A model generated the notes under the pieces. It was not told the origin of the DNA and made no database searches. It saw only the letters and a list, made by a program, of their open reading frames with translations. From Pseudomonas putida (GTDB lineage: Bacteria > Pseudomonadota > Gammaproteobacteria > Pseudomonadales > Pseudomonadaceae), in the NCBI RefSeq assembly GCF_002906855.1, contig NZ_MINI01000028.1, forward strand, positions 1,860,001 through 1,924,000: a stretch of 64,000 nt of DNA. The letters are read 5' to 3'. Below are positions 17,429 to 28,962 of this stretch, piece after piece. The first letter of the stretch is position 1. Every line of letters begins with the position of its first letter. The translations under genes and the position numbers were made by a program.

Positions 17429-18193
17429 ATGGGTATTGAAGGCAAGGCCAAGGTCGCGGACCAAGTGGCCGAGCGGGTCGAGCGGCTGATCGTCGAAGGC
17501 GTGCTCAAGGTCGGCCAGGCCTTGCCATCGGAACGGCGCCTGGTGGAGAAACTTGGCTGTTCGCGCTCGGCGCTGCGTGAAGGCCTGCGCATCCTGCGGG
17601 GGCGCGGCATCATCGATACCGAGCAAGGGCGCGGCTCGTTCGTCGCCGACCTTGCCGGGCAGGCCAGTGCCACGCCGTTGATGCACCTGTTCAGCTCGCA
17701 GCCGCGCACCTTGTTCGACCTGCTGGAGGTGCGCGCCTTGCTGGAGGCCGAGTCGGCGCGCCTGGCGGCCTTGCGCGCCACCGATATCGACCGCCTGCTG
17801 ATCCGCAGGCGCTACGAAGACATGCTGGATGCCCATGCTTCTGTCGAAGTGCTTGACCCACGCGAGCATGCCCGGCGTGACCATGCCTTCCATCGGGCGA
17901 TCAGCGAGGCGTCGCACAACCCGGTGCTGGTGCATACCCTGCAGTCATTGAGCGACCTGACCCTGAGCACGGTGTTCGCCTCGGTCAACAACCTCTATTG
18001 CCGTCCGGCGCAGAAGCGCCAGATCGATCGCCAGCATGCGCGGTTGTATCACGCAGTGATGGAACAGCTGCCCGAGCAGGCGCAGCGGGCAGCACGCGAG
18101 CATATCAACGGAATTCGTGACAGTTTGCGGGAGATCGAGCAGGAAGAGCAGCGCTTGGTCAGGGCCACCATGCGCATGGATGGCTGGGGCTGA
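17429..18193 (+). CDS. glcC: Glycolate-responsive transcriptional regulator, FadR subfamily of GntR
   Basis: A 254-residue DNA-binding regulator very similar in layout to E. coli GlcC. It has an N-terminal winged helix (ERVERLIVEGVLKVGQALPSERRL..LGCSRSALREGLRILRGRGII), then an all-helical FCD ligand domain with RALLEAESARLAAL, the metal-site histidines in DHAFHRAISEASHNPVL, and the conserved SVFASVNNLYCRPAQKRQIDRQHARLY. It should activate glcDEFGB in response to glycolate/glyoxylate and repress itself. It is divergent from glcD, with a 194-bp intergenic region holding the two candidate operators. Confidence 0.95.
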   Translation: MGIEGKAKVADQVAERVERLIVEGVLKVGQALPSERRLVEKLGCSRSALREGLRILRGRGIIDTEQGRGSFVADLAGQASATPLMHLFSSQPRTLFDLLEVRALLEAESARLAALRATDIDRLLIRRRYEDMLDAHASVEVLDPREHARRDHAFHRAISEASHNPVLVHTLQSLSDLTLSTVFASVNNLYCRPAQKRQIDRQHARLYHAVMEQLPEQAQRAAREHINGIRDSLREIEQEEQRLVRATMRMDGWG

Positions 18194-18199
18194 GGTCAT

Positions 18200-18247
18200 C
18201 CTGTACCGGCCCTTGCGCGGGCTTGCGCCGCGAAAGGCCGGTATAGG
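18200..18247. terminator. Imperfect inverted repeat between convergent glcC and DUF2388 gene
   Basis: CCTGTACCGGCC...GCGCGG pairs with CCGCG...GGCCGGTATAGG, with a few bulges. It lies between two gene ends (18193 and 18255) and resembles the pseudomonad REP family. It probably limits read-through in both directions. Confidence 0.5.
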
Positions 18248-18254
18248 CGCTACA

Positions 18255-18572
18255 TCAATGATGGGCGAGCGGGTCATCCTGGGAGAGGATTGCCCGGGCC
18301 AGCTCTTCGTCACTGGCCTGCAGCCCAGGATTGTCCTTGCGGGCCTGTTCCAGCGCCGACTCCACATAGGCGCCACGGATGGTACCGCCGCTGGCGACGA
18401 ATGCGGAAAGGTCGTCGCGTGCGGGGATGATCCGTTTGTCATCCTTGAAGGTCGAATACAGCGAGGCGGAAACACCGGCCGAGGTGGCGACGTCGCCCGC
18501 ATCGACGCGGGCCAGGGCCGCACCGGCAGGCAGCAGGAGCAGCAGCGCAGGGGCGAGGAGTAGGTGGCGCAT
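18255..18572 (-). CDS. DUF2388 family exported protein
   Basis: A small pseudomonad protein of 105 residues. An N-terminal signal peptide (MRHLLLAPALLLLLPAGAALA) is followed by the DUF2388 core: TSAGVSASLYSTFKDDKRI, ARDDLSAFVASGGTIRGAYVESALEQARK and the C-terminal ASDEELARAILSQ. The function of DUF2388 is unknown; it is presumably periplasmic. The ATG at 18572 has GGAG 8 nt upstream; a longer in-frame form upstream lacks a ribosome site and would bury the signal peptide. It may be co-transcribed with the lipoprotein gene 106 bp upstream. Confidence 0.85.
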   Translation of the reverse strand: MRHLLLAPALLLLLPAGAALARVDAGDVATSAGVSASLYSTFKDDKRIIPARDDLSAFVASGGTIRGAYVESALEQARKDNPGLQASDEELARAILSQDDPLAHH

Positions 18573-18678
18573 GTCGTGTTCTCCAGTAGCGTGAAGTACA
18601 AGGAAAAAACCACTCACTGTTTAAGATTGCGGGCGAGTGGCGGGAGTTCCCTGTTTTCTGCCGGAGGGTCGTTGCGCC

Positions 18679-19278
18679 TTACACCTTGCTGCCCAGCAAG
18701 CGCTGCAGCGAGGCGTCGAAATCGCGCAGGGCATCGGCCTTGGCGGCTTGTTCATCTTCCAGCATCCGCGCCACATTGCTGACATCCTTGCGCGCACGCC
18801 CTTCGGCGCGGCCGATGTAGGTCAACTGGCTGTCGAAGAAGCGCGCCACTACTCGGCTTTCCACGTCTGCCGTGGCCAGGCGGCTTTCGCTGTCCAGCAG
18901 CACGATCACGTCCGGGTGGTCGGCGAGCAGGCTGTCCAGGTCTTCATAGAAGGTCACCTCGGCGAACTGCTGAGCCAGTGAGTGCGCCAGCCACTCGTAG
19001 GCCTGGCTGCCACCGCGCAGCGTGGCCACCGGAATGCTGCGCGGCTGCGCTTTGGCGACCGCGTTTCCACGGTGCTGCTGCAGGTAGCTAAGGGTGCTGT
19101 CGGCATTGCGCCCGAGCAGCACGGCCACGTGCTGCCCCGGGGCCAGGGCGACGCTGGAAAGGGCGGTGGCCGAGTAGAAGTGCCCATAGGGCTGGGCAGC
19201 CTGCTGGCCAGCCGGCGCGGCACAACCGCCAAGGGCAGCGAACAGGGCGAGCAGGGCAGCGAGAATGCCGGTTTTCAT
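18679..19278 (-). CDS. Putative lipoprotein of unknown function
   Basis: A 199-residue protein with a lipoprotein signal (MKTGILAALLALFAALGG then Cys in the lipobox LGGC, about residue 19), followed by a flexible AAPAGQQAAQP linker. The mature part has alternating strands and helices (VALAPGQHVAVLLGR, AYEWLAHSLAQQFAEVTFYEDLDSLL, PDVIVLLDSESRL), suggesting a small alpha/beta domain. I do not recognise the family. The start is supported by GAGG 8 nt upstream. Same strand and order as the DUF2388 gene. Envelope location is likely; the role is unknown. Confidence 0.8.
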   Translation of the reverse strand: MKTGILAALLALFAALGGCAAPAGQQAAQPYGHFYSATALSSVALAPGQHVAVLLGRNADSTLSYLQQHRGNAVAKAQPRSIPVATLRGGSQAYEWLAHSLAQQFAEVTFYEDLDSLLADHPDVIVLLDSESRLATADVESRVVARFFDSQLTYIGRAEGRARKDVSNVARMLEDEQAAKADALRDFDASLQRLLGSKV

Positions 19279-19379
19279 GGGTAGCGCCTCATCGATCAGT
19301 GAATGCCGCCATCTTCTGCCCGAAGTGGCTGCGACGGAACTTGATGGCATTCATGGTGGCTATCGATGAGGTCGATGGA

Positions 19380-20288
19380 TCAGCTCGGGCGGGCCATGAA
19401 CTGCAGGATGCGCTCGCGCAGCCAGCGCTCGGCGGGGTCGTTGTCATGGGCACCGCTCCACACCATCGACAGCTCGGCCTCGGTGATCTCGAAGGGGGCC
19501 GGGTCGGCGCGCAGGCTGCCATCGTCGGCCAAGGCACAAGCGGCGTAGTCCGGCACGGTGGCGATCATTTCGGTGTTGCGTAGCAGCGCGCGCAGGCTGC
19601 CGAACTGCGGCACGGCCAGCACCACCTTGCGGCAGCGGCCGATACGCGCGAGGTCGAGGTCGATGTTGCCGCTCATGTCACCGGAGAACGACACCATCAC
19701 ATGGGGCCGGGCGCAGTACTCGTCGAGGGTCAGCGGACCGGGGCGGTTGTCAGCGCGCAGCACCCGCACGCCGATATCGCGCAGCTTGCGGCGCTTGGCG
19801 GTGGCCGGCAGGTCAGTGGTGTAGCTCACGCCTACCGATATCTCGCCACTGGCCAGCAGGCCCGGCATCAGCAGGAAGTTGGCCCGGCGTACCACCACGC
19901 TGATGTCCGGCGCTTCTTCGCGCAGCGCCTGCAGCAAGGCGGGGAACAGGCCGAACTCGGCGTCGTCCGACAGGCCCAGGCGGAACTGGCTGCTGCTGTT
20001 GGCCGGGTCGAAGTCGCGGGCGCGGCTGATGGCGGACGAAATCACATCCATGGCCGGGCCCAGCTCGGCGAAGATCTGCATGGCTCGCGGGGTTGGCTCC
20101 ATGGCCCGGCCGCTGCGGATCAGCAGCGGGTCGTCGAACAGCTCGCGCAGGCGGGCGAGGGCGGCGCTGACGGTGGACTGGGTGATGAACAGCTTTTCGC
20201 CGACGCGGGTCAGGTTGCGTTCGATCATCAGGGCTTCGAAAAGCACCAGCAGGTTCATGTCGACGCGGCGCAGGTCGTTGCGATTCAT
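19380..20288 (-). CDS. LysR-family transcriptional regulator
   Basis: A 302-residue LysR protein. The N-terminal helix-turn-helix reads DMNLLVLFEALMIERNLTRVGEKLFITQSTVSAALARLRELFDDPLLIR, closest in style to the NodD/NahR/PcpR group that starts DLNLL. A periplasmic-binding-like effector domain follows (residues ~95-302). It is divergent from katG across 349 bp, but it lacks the OxyR redox cysteine pattern, so it should not be called OxyR. The inducer and targets are not evident. Confidence 0.88.
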   Translation of the reverse strand: MNRNDLRRVDMNLLVLFEALMIERNLTRVGEKLFITQSTVSAALARLRELFDDPLLIRSGRAMEPTPRAMQIFAELGPAMDVISSAISRARDFDPANSSSQFRLGLSDDAEFGLFPALLQALREEAPDISVVVRRANFLLMPGLLASGEISVGVSYTTDLPATAKRRKLRDIGVRVLRADNRPGPLTLDEYCARPHVMVSFSGDMSGNIDLDLARIGRCRKVVLAVPQFGSLRALLRNTEMIATVPDYAACALADDGSLRADPAPFEITEAELSMVWSGAHDNDPAERWLRERILQFMARPS

Positions 20289-22896
<2,608 letters not shown>

Positions 22897-23561
22897 AAAA
22901 GCGGGGTCTGGCGGTGATGTTGTCATAACCCTGGCATTACCAGCAAAAGTGCCTCTGCACGCCCTCCGGCTCCGACGTCAGCGGAGGGCATCCAGCGGCC
23001 ATGGACCTTGGCAATCAGGGGCCAGTCTTTGTCGCCCATCTGCTTGGCGACCCGCATCGGATTCTTGCCGGCGCTAAGCATCATGGATGCGACTGAATCA
23101 CCCAGCGTGCCAGCGTTGGGCGCGGGATATCGATGCCGTGGCGGCCCAGCGGCCCAGCGGCCAAACAGCCGCAGGCGCAACAGCGCGTGAGCTGGCCGCT
23201 CGCGATGCCAAGGCTGAAGCTGAGCGCAAGCAGAGTCTCGCAGACGAAAAAGCTAAATCGGTCAAACCTAAGATTTGAGAGCGGATTGGCGCCGCCAGGA
23301 TGTCTCGGAGGCGCTGCGCATACGTGGCATTTAAAACGTTCTAGCTGGCACATCGTCTTGCTGCTTCTACAGGTGCAGCGCCAGATTCGCAGACGGCGCG
23401 ATACCTGTAGAGGCGGCTGGGCTGCAAAGCAGCCCCTGCCCAGTGGCGGTAACGCCAATTCCAGGTCGGATAGATACAAAAGCGTCCTCGTTGGTTCTGT
23501 TGCAATGTTTCTCAGGCGGCCGGCCTGAACAGCGTGCTCACAACGACAAGGAACACCGACC
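22897..23561. other. 665-bp region with decayed mobile DNA between katG and creatinase
   Basis: Apart from the integrase remnant I find no intact gene. A plus-strand frame ending at 23278 reads ELAARDAKAEAERKQSLADEK, a charged helical tail of unknown origin, probably also debris. An imperfect hairpin (GGCTGGGCTGCAAAGCAGCCCC) lies near 23411-23432. No tRNA or clear att repeat borders the region. Confidence 0.5.
22923..23096 (-). pseudogene. C-terminal remnant of a phage-type integrase
   Basis: On the minus strand this stretch reads ASMMLSAGKNPMRVAKQMGDKDWPLIAKVHGRWMPSADV, in parts clearly the end of a tyrosine recombinase of the ...MLSAGENPMWVAxQMGHxDWxMIxxVYGRW type. The catalytic Tyr (VYGRW) is His here, the preceding conserved His (QMGH) is Asp, and nothing upstream continues the domain. 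It is therefore a dead fragment of a lost phage or island. Confidence 0.65.
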
Positions 23562-24773
23562 ATGCAAATGCCCCAGACCCTGAAAATCCGCAATGGCGAC
23601 AAGGTCAAGCCGACCTTCTCCGCACAGGAGTACGCCGCCCGTCATGCCCGCCTGCGGGCCTACATGGCCGACCAGGATATCGAGGCAGCCGTCTTCACCT
23701 CGTACCACAACGTCAACTACTACAGCGACTTCCTCTACTGCTCGTTCGGTCGTCCCTACGCGCTGGTGATCACCCAGGACAAGGTGGTGTCGATCAGCGC
23801 CAACATCGACGGTGGCCAGCCCTGGCGGCGCACGGTGGGCACCGACAACATCGTCTACACCGACTGGCAACGTGACAACTACTTCGTCGCCATCCAGCAG
23901 GCCCTGCCACTGGCCTCGCGTATCGGCGTGGAATACGACCACCTCAACCTGCAGAACCACGCCAAGCTCGCGGCCTGCTACCCCAAGGCCGAACTGCTGG
24001 ACATCGCCGCACCGTGCATGCGCATGCGTATGATCAAGTCGGCCGAGGAGCAGGCGCTGATCCGCCATGGCGCGCGGGTTGCCGACATTGGTGGGGCGGC
24101 GGTGGTCGAGGCGCTGCGCGACCAGGTGCCAGAATATGAAGTGGCGCTGCATGCCACCCAGGCGATGGTCCGCGAAATCGCCAGAAGCTTCCCGGACAGC
24201 GAGCTGATGGACACCTGGACCTGGTTCCAGTCCGGGCTCAACACCGACGGCGCGCACAACCCGGTCACCAGCCGTAAGGTCAACAAGGGCGACATCCTCA
24301 GCCTCAACTGCTTCCCGATGATCGCCGGCTACTACACCGCGCTGGAGCGCACCTTGTTCCTCGACCATTGCCCGGACGATCACCTGCGGCTGTGGCAGGC
24401 CAACGTCGAGGTGCATGAAGCGGGCCTCAAGCTGGTGCGCCCTGGCATGCGTTGCTGCGACATCGCCCGTGAACTGAACGAGATCTTCCTGCGCCACGAC
24501 CTGCTGCAGTACCGCACGTTTGGCTACGGCCACTCGTTCGGCACACTGAGCCACTACTACGGCCGGGAAGCCGGGCTGGAACTGCGCGAAGACATCGACA
24601 CGGTACTGGAGCCGGGCATGGTGGTGTCGATCGAGCCGATGATCATGCTGCCCGAAGGGCGACCGGGGGCGGGTGGGTACCGTGAGCATGACATCCTGAT
24701 CGTCAATGAGCACGGGGCCGAAAACATTACCAAATTCCCGTTTGGGCCTGAGCACAACATCATTCGCAAATAA
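23562..24773 (+). CDS. Creatinase (creatine amidinohydrolase)
   Basis: Hydrolyses creatine to sarcosine and urea. Its 403 residues are the same length as the well-studied P. putida creatinase and co-linear with it. The N-terminal domain includes FTSYHNVNYYSDFLYCSFGRPYALV. The C-terminal pita-bread domain of the M24 peptidase fold carries the catalytic His232 in NTDGAHNPVT, plus FGYGHSFGTLSHYYGREAGLELRED and the Glu in SIEPMIMLPEG. It is cytosolic. The ATG has AAGGAA about 8 nt upstream. It sits before an MHS-family transporter and a convergent GlxA-type regulator, together a plausible creatine-use unit. Confidence 0.95.
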   Translation: MQMPQTLKIRNGDKVKPTFSAQEYAARHARLRAYMADQDIEAAVFTSYHNVNYYSDFLYCSFGRPYALVITQDKVVSISANIDGGQPWRRTVGTDNIVYTDWQRDNYFVAIQQALPLASRIGVEYDHLNLQNHAKLAACYPKAELLDIAAPCMRMRMIKSAEEQALIRHGARVADIGGAAVVEALRDQVPEYEVALHATQAMVREIARSFPDSELMDTWTWFQSGLNTDGAHNPVTSRKVNKGDILSLNCFPMIAGYYTALERTLFLDHCPDDHLRLWQANVEVHEAGLKLVRPGMRCCDIARELNEIFLRHDLLQYRTFGYGHSFGTLSHYYGREAGLELREDIDTVLEPGMVVSIEPMIMLPEGRPGAGGYREHDILIVNEHGAENITKFPFGPEHNIIRK

Positions 24774-24783
24774 GCACCGGCGT

Positions 24784-24866
24784 CGCCTGCTTCGCGGCTG
24801 AAGCCGCTCCTACAGAGGCTAGAGAAATACCTGTGGGGGCGGCTTCGGCCGCGAAGGGGCCGGCCC
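24784..24866. repeat. REP-type inverted pair downstream of creatinase
   Basis: Two facing copies (GCTTCGCGGCTGAAGCCGCT and GCGGCTTCGGCCGCGAAG) separated by about 30 nt. This is a pseudomonad REP doublet with GCTTCGCGGC cores. It may stabilise the creatinase mRNA end or lower read-through into the transporter gene. Confidence 0.75.
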
Positions 24867-24935
24867 GGGCAATAAAAAACAACTGTATGACCACCAGACC
24901 CTGCCTCCAATTAGAAGAATCAGAGGGTACCCGTC

Positions 24936-26270
24936 ATGTCCAGCACCACCTTAAACGCTCCCTCCCTCGACGGCTCCGTACCAGACGCCGAACGCCAGGC
25001 CCTGCGCAAGGCCGCGCGTGCCAGTTTCATGGGCAATTTCGTCGAATGGTTCGACTACGCCGCCTACGGCTACCTCGCCACCATCATCGCCGCCACCTTC
25101 TTTCCACAGACCGACAAGACCAGCGGCCTGCTGGCAACCTTCGCGGTATTTGCCCTGTCATTTCTGGTCCGCCCGCTGGGTGGCGTGGTCTGGGGGCATT
25201 TTGGCGATCGCCATGGCCGGCGCAACGCCCTGTCCTGGTCAATCCTGATCATGTCGACTTCAACGTTCTGCATCGGCTTGCTGCCAGGTTATGCGCAGAT
25301 CGGCCTGTGGGCGCCCGGCCTGCTGTTGCTGATCCGCCTGGTGCAGGGCTTTTCTGCCTCGGGCGAATACGCCGGTGCCGCGGCGTTTCTTGCCGAGTAT
25401 GCACCGCTCGGCCGACGTGGCCTGTACACCAGCATCGTCCCGGCCAGCACGGCGGCCGGGCTGCTGTTTGGGGCGGCATTCGTCGCGGTATTGCATGAGC
25501 TGCTGAGCAGCGAAGACCTGCACAGCTGGGGCTGGCGCCTGCCTTTTCTGCTGGCCGCACCGTTCGGCCTGGTCGGCCGCTACATCCGCATGAGCCTGCA
25601 AGACACGCCGAAGTTCCTGGAGATGGAGCAGCGCCTGGAACACAAGGCCTGCATGACCCCGGCGCCGATCCGCGAGCTATTGGCGCGGCATCGGCGCAGC
25701 CTGGCCATCGGCCTCGGTGTCACCTGCCTCAACGCCGTGGCGTTCTACCTGCTGCTCAGCTACATGCCGACCTACCTGTCCAACGAAATGGGCATGAGCG
25801 AGCGCGATTCGTTCATTGCCTCTACGGTATCGCTGGCCACCTACATTGGCCTGATCTTCCTGATGGGACGGCTGTCCGACCAGTTCGGCCGCAAGCCCAT
25901 GCTGGTGGTGGCTTCGTTGCTGTTTCTCGGCCTGACCGTACCCTTGTTCAAACTGCTCGACGGGCAGCCGTTGCTGGTGATCCTGGCCATCCAGATTCTC
26001 TTCGGTGCAATGCTGGCGATGAACGATGGTACCTTGCCGTGCCTGCTGGCAGAGATATTCCCGACCCAGGTGCGTTTCAGCGGCTTTGCCTTGAGCTTCA
26101 ACCTGGCCAATGCGCTGTTTGGTGGGACCGCGCCGTTCATCGCCACCTGGTTGATACAGGCCACGGGCAGCAAGCTGGCCCCGGCGGGCTACCTGCTGGC
26201 CGCCGCGCTGGTAGCGTTGCTGGCCATGTTGATGTGCCGGGAAACGGCGCATGCGGCCCTGCAGGACTGA
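24936..26270 (+). CDS. MFS transporter, metabolite:H+ symporter (MHS) family
   Basis: Inner-membrane symporter of 444 residues with 12 hydrophobic helices. It has MHS-family marks: ASFMGNFVEWFDYAAYGYLATIIAATFFP at TM1, the GHFGDRHGRRNAL motif A, RLVQGFSASGEYAGAAAFLAEYAP in TM4, and GRLSDQFGRKPML between TM8 and TM9. MHS carriers import osmolytes and small acids such as proline, betaine or shikimate. Next to creatinase, creatine or a related guanidino/betaine compound is the best guess, by context only. GAGGG lies about 9 nt before the ATG. Confidence 0.9.
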   Translation: MSSTTLNAPSLDGSVPDAERQALRKAARASFMGNFVEWFDYAAYGYLATIIAATFFPQTDKTSGLLATFAVFALSFLVRPLGGVVWGHFGDRHGRRNALSWSILIMSTSTFCIGLLPGYAQIGLWAPGLLLLIRLVQGFSASGEYAGAAAFLAEYAPLGRRGLYTSIVPASTAAGLLFGAAFVAVLHELLSSEDLHSWGWRLPFLLAAPFGLVGRYIRMSLQDTPKFLEMEQRLEHKACMTPAPIRELLARHRRSLAIGLGVTCLNAVAFYLLLSYMPTYLSNEMGMSERDSFIASTVSLATYIGLIFLMGRLSDQFGRKPMLVVASLLFLGLTVPLFKLLDGQPLLVILAIQILFGAMLAMNDGTLPCLLAEIFPTQVRFSGFALSFNLANALFGGTAPFIATWLIQATGSKLAPAGYLLAAALVALLAMLMCRETAHAALQD

Positions 26271-26280
26271 GCCGCTGCCC

Positions 26281-27276
26281 TCAGTGCAACGAGGCCTGGC
26301 GCCGTTCGCCCAACGGTGACAGGCCAAAGAAGCGGCTGTAACTCTTGGAAAAGTGCGCCGGTGAGCTGAACCCGCAGGCCAGCGCCACCTCGCGCACCTG
26401 CACATCACTGCGCAGCAGCAGTTCCCGTGCCCGTGACAGGCGCAACTCCAGGTAATACTGGCTGGGGGTGCGCTGCAGGTACTTATGAAACAACCGCTCC
26501 AGCTGGCGCACGGTCACTTCATTGAGGCTGGCCAGCTCTTCCAGCCCCAGCGGCTCCTCCAGGTTCGCCTCCATGATCGCCACCACCTGGCTCAGCTTGG
26601 GCTGGGCAGTGCCGAGCAATGTGCGCAACGGCACACGCTGGCGCTCGCGCTCACCTCGCACGCGGTCACACAGCAACAGCTCGGCGGCCTTGGCGGCGAT
26701 GGCCTGGCCGCCGGCCTGGCGGGCGACCAGTTGCAGCATCATATCCATGGCCGCAACGCCACCGGAGCAGGTGAAACGGTCGCGGTCCAGCTCGAACAGC
26801 TGGCTGGAGATGACAATGTCGGGGAAGTGTTCCTGCAGGGTCTGCAGGTCTTCCCAGTGAATGGTGCAGCGGTAGCCGTCGAGCAGCTCGGCCTTGGCCA
26901 GCAGGTAGCTGCCGGTGCAGATCCCGCCCAGCGGCAGGCGCTGGCGGGCCAGTTGGCGCAGCCAGTCGATCAGTGGCCGGTTGTTGCCACGGCTGCGGTC
27001 GATCGGGTTGGCGCCGACCACGAACAGGGCGTCCAGCGCCGGGGCGTCGGCGATACTGTGGTCGGGCAGCACGCGCATGCCATTGCTGGCTACCACCGGC
27101 TCCGGGCTGGCGGCAATCAGTACGGTACGGTACAAGGGATGGCGCGCTGCCAGGTTGGCCATGCGCAGGGTTTCCACCGCCGATGCCAGGCCGATGGTCG
27201 TGAAGTTGGGCAACACCAGAAAACCGAAGGTCCTGGTTGGGCAAGGCGTTACGCTGATGGAAACGGGGTGGACCAT
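26281..27276 (-). CDS. GlxA family regulator: DJ-1/PfpI (GATase1-like) domain plus AraC HTH
   Basis: A 331-residue transcription factor. Residues ~10-190 are a DJ-1/PfpI-type ligand-sensing domain (TFGFLVLPNFTTIGLASAVETLRMAN...GICTGSYLLAKAELLDGYRCTIHWE). The last ~100 residues are the AraC/XylS double HTH (EEPLGLEELASLNEVTVRQLERLFHKYLQRTPSQYYLELRL..., then VREVALACGFSSPAHFSKSYSRFFGLSP). In Pseudomonas this architecture (GbdR, CdhR, SouR) controls betaine, carnitine and sarcosine catabolism. It is convergent with the MHS gene (10-bp gap), so it probably senses creatine or sarcosine. AGGAAG lies 6 nt before the ATG at 27276. Confidence 0.9.
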   Translation of the reverse strand: MVHPVSISVTPCPTRTFGFLVLPNFTTIGLASAVETLRMANLAARHPLYRTVLIAASPEPVVASNGMRVLPDHSIADAPALDALFVVGANPIDRSRGNNRPLIDWLRQLARQRLPLGGICTGSYLLAKAELLDGYRCTIHWEDLQTLQEHFPDIVISSQLFELDRDRFTCSGGVAAMDMMLQLVARQAGGQAIAAKAAELLLCDRVRGERERQRVPLRTLLGTAQPKLSQVVAIMEANLEEPLGLEELASLNEVTVRQLERLFHKYLQRTPSQYYLELRLSRARELLLRSDVQVREVALACGFSSPAHFSKSYSRFFGLSPLGERRQASLH

Positions 27277-27436
27277 TGCGATCTTCCTGTGCAAGCTGAG
27301 GCTTAGTTCGTCAGGGGCAGTGGCAAAACAGGCCTCGCGTGTTTCTTGTTGTTATGGGTCGTTGCCGGGCTGATCTTACACCCAGGGCGCAACGGCCAGG
27401 AATGGACCTGATCGCAGAATAAGAAGGTGATCGTAC

Positions 27437-28765
27437 GTGAATCCCGAATCCATGCTGGCGGCGCTGCCAGGTTTCGCCATCGCCCCTGAGGCGATCCAGG
27501 TATTGCCCGATGCCGCGGCCTACCGTACCTGCCTGCTCGAACGTATCGCCACCGCGACCCGGCGTATCGTCATCGTCGCCTTGTACCTGCAGGAGGACGA
27601 GGCCGGCCAAGAGGTGCTGGACGCCCTGTACCAGGCCAAGGCCGAGCGGCCGAGCCTGGAAATCGTCATCGTGGTCGACTGGTTCCGTGCCCGCCGTGGC
27701 CTGCTGGGGGCCGGGCGCCAGCCGGGCAACGCGGCCTGGTACCAGGCCCAGCGCCAGTTGCGTGGGCTCGACGTGGTGATCCATGGCGTGCCGGTGCAGA
27801 CCCGCGAGCTGTTCGGCGTGCTGCACCTGAAGGGCAGCGTGATCGACGATTGCGTGATCTACACCGGCGCCAGCTTGAACAACGTCTATCTCCACCGCTT
27901 CGACCGTTACCGGCTGGACCGTTACCACCTGTTCCAGTCACCGGCCCTGGCCGACGCCATGGTCGACCTGGTCCGGCGCCTGTTGCACCACACTGCAACG
28001 CCGCGCCTGGACCTGCCCGCGCCACCCGCTACTCGCAGCCTGCGCGGTGACATCCGGCGCCTGCGCGCGCGCCTGCGGCGCATGGCCTATGAAGCACCCG
28101 CCGCCATGGCAGGGCAGGGACTGCGGGTGATCCCGCTGCTCGGCGTCGGCCGTGGCAACCCGCTCAACCGCACCTTGTGCGCGTTGCTGGCGGCGGCGCG
28201 TGCGCAGATCATCATCAGTACGCCGTATTTCAACCCGCCACGGGTGGTGATGCGCGAGATCGACCATGCCCTGGACCGGGGTGTGCGTATCGAGCTGATT
28301 GTCGGCCATCGCACCGCCAACGACTTCTATATCGCCCCGGGCGAGCCGTTCAGTGCCAGTGGCGCCTTGCCCTACCTGTACGAGGACAACCTGCGCGCCT
28401 TCGCCCGGCGGCGGCATGCCGCCATTGCCAGCGGCCAGTTGCAGATTCGGATCTGGAACGATGCCGGCCATACCTTCCATGCCAAGGGGGTGTGGGTCGA
28501 CCAGCGCTATTCGCTGCTGACCGGCAACAACCTCAACCCGCGCGGGTTCAACCTCGACCTGGAGAACGGGCTGCTGATCGATGACCCGCACGGGCAGTGG
28601 CTGGTGCCACGGGCGGTGGAACTGGAGGGCATTCGCCGGCATGCGCCGCAGATCGGCACGGCGGATGAACTGGGCGAGAAGGCCGAACATCCCAAGGAAG
28701 TGCGCAAGTTTTTGCGGCGCCTGCGCTATAGCCGGCTGGAGCCGTTGATCAAGCGGGTGCTCTGA
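27437..28765 (+). CDS. pssA: CDP-diacylglycerol-serine O-phosphatidyltransferase (PLD-type PssA)
   Basis: Makes phosphatidylserine from CDP-diacylglycerol and serine, the committed step to phosphatidylethanolamine. Its 442 residues are co-linear with E. coli PssA, a phospholipase-D-superfamily enzyme. Both HKD-type motifs are present: H130/K132 in GVLHLKGSVIDD and H348/K350 in TFHAKGVWVD, each followed by the LTGNNLNPR-type or TGASLNNVYLH-type Asn/Gly stretch. The basic C-terminus (RKFLRRLRYSRLEPLIKRVL) suits association with membranes or ribosomes. The start is GTG with AAGGTG upstream; the next in-frame ATG is five codons on. Confidence 0.95.
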   Translation: MNPESMLAALPGFAIAPEAIQVLPDAAAYRTCLLERIATATRRIVIVALYLQEDEAGQEVLDALYQAKAERPSLEIVIVVDWFRARRGLLGAGRQPGNAAWYQAQRQLRGLDVVIHGVPVQTRELFGVLHLKGSVIDDCVIYTGASLNNVYLHRFDRYRLDRYHLFQSPALADAMVDLVRRLLHHTATPRLDLPAPPATRSLRGDIRRLRARLRRMAYEAPAAMAGQGLRVIPLLGVGRGNPLNRTLCALLAAARAQIIISTPYFNPPRVVMREIDHALDRGVRIELIVGHRTANDFYIAPGEPFSASGALPYLYEDNLRAFARRRHAAIASGQLQIRIWNDAGHTFHAKGVWVDQRYSLLTGNNLNPRGFNLDLENGLLIDDPHGQWLVPRAVELEGIRRHAPQIGTADELGEKAEHPKEVRKFLRRLRYSRLEPLIKRVL

Positions 28766-28962
28766 GCTTCGGCTCGTTGTTGGGCAAAAGGCTATCATCC
28801 TCCTGGTAACCCGGTGGAGAGCCAGGCGTGAGTGCGTTTTTTCAAAAGGCAGGGAAGAGCACGGAGCGTGTCGAACGTTGAATGGATGCATTCATTTGCG
28901 TGCAACGCGACGCTTCGCCCCTCTGAAAAGTCATCTCAAGCGCATACAATCACGCCTTTTCC

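Noticed and set aside
19380..20288. Calling the LysR gene next to katG oxyR
   Set aside because: It lacks the OxyR redox cysteines and OxyR-like sequence; position alone is not enough.
23346..23363. TGGCACATCGTCTTGCT as a sigma-54 promoter for creatinase
   Set aside because: The GG to GC spacing is 11, not the invariant 10, and it lies about 200 bp upstream in decayed DNA.
23081..23608. 175-codon minus-strand frame across the katG-creatinase gap
   Set aside because: Cys-rich nonsense-like sequence that crosses the creatinase start; only the separate integrase-like frame shows family resemblance.
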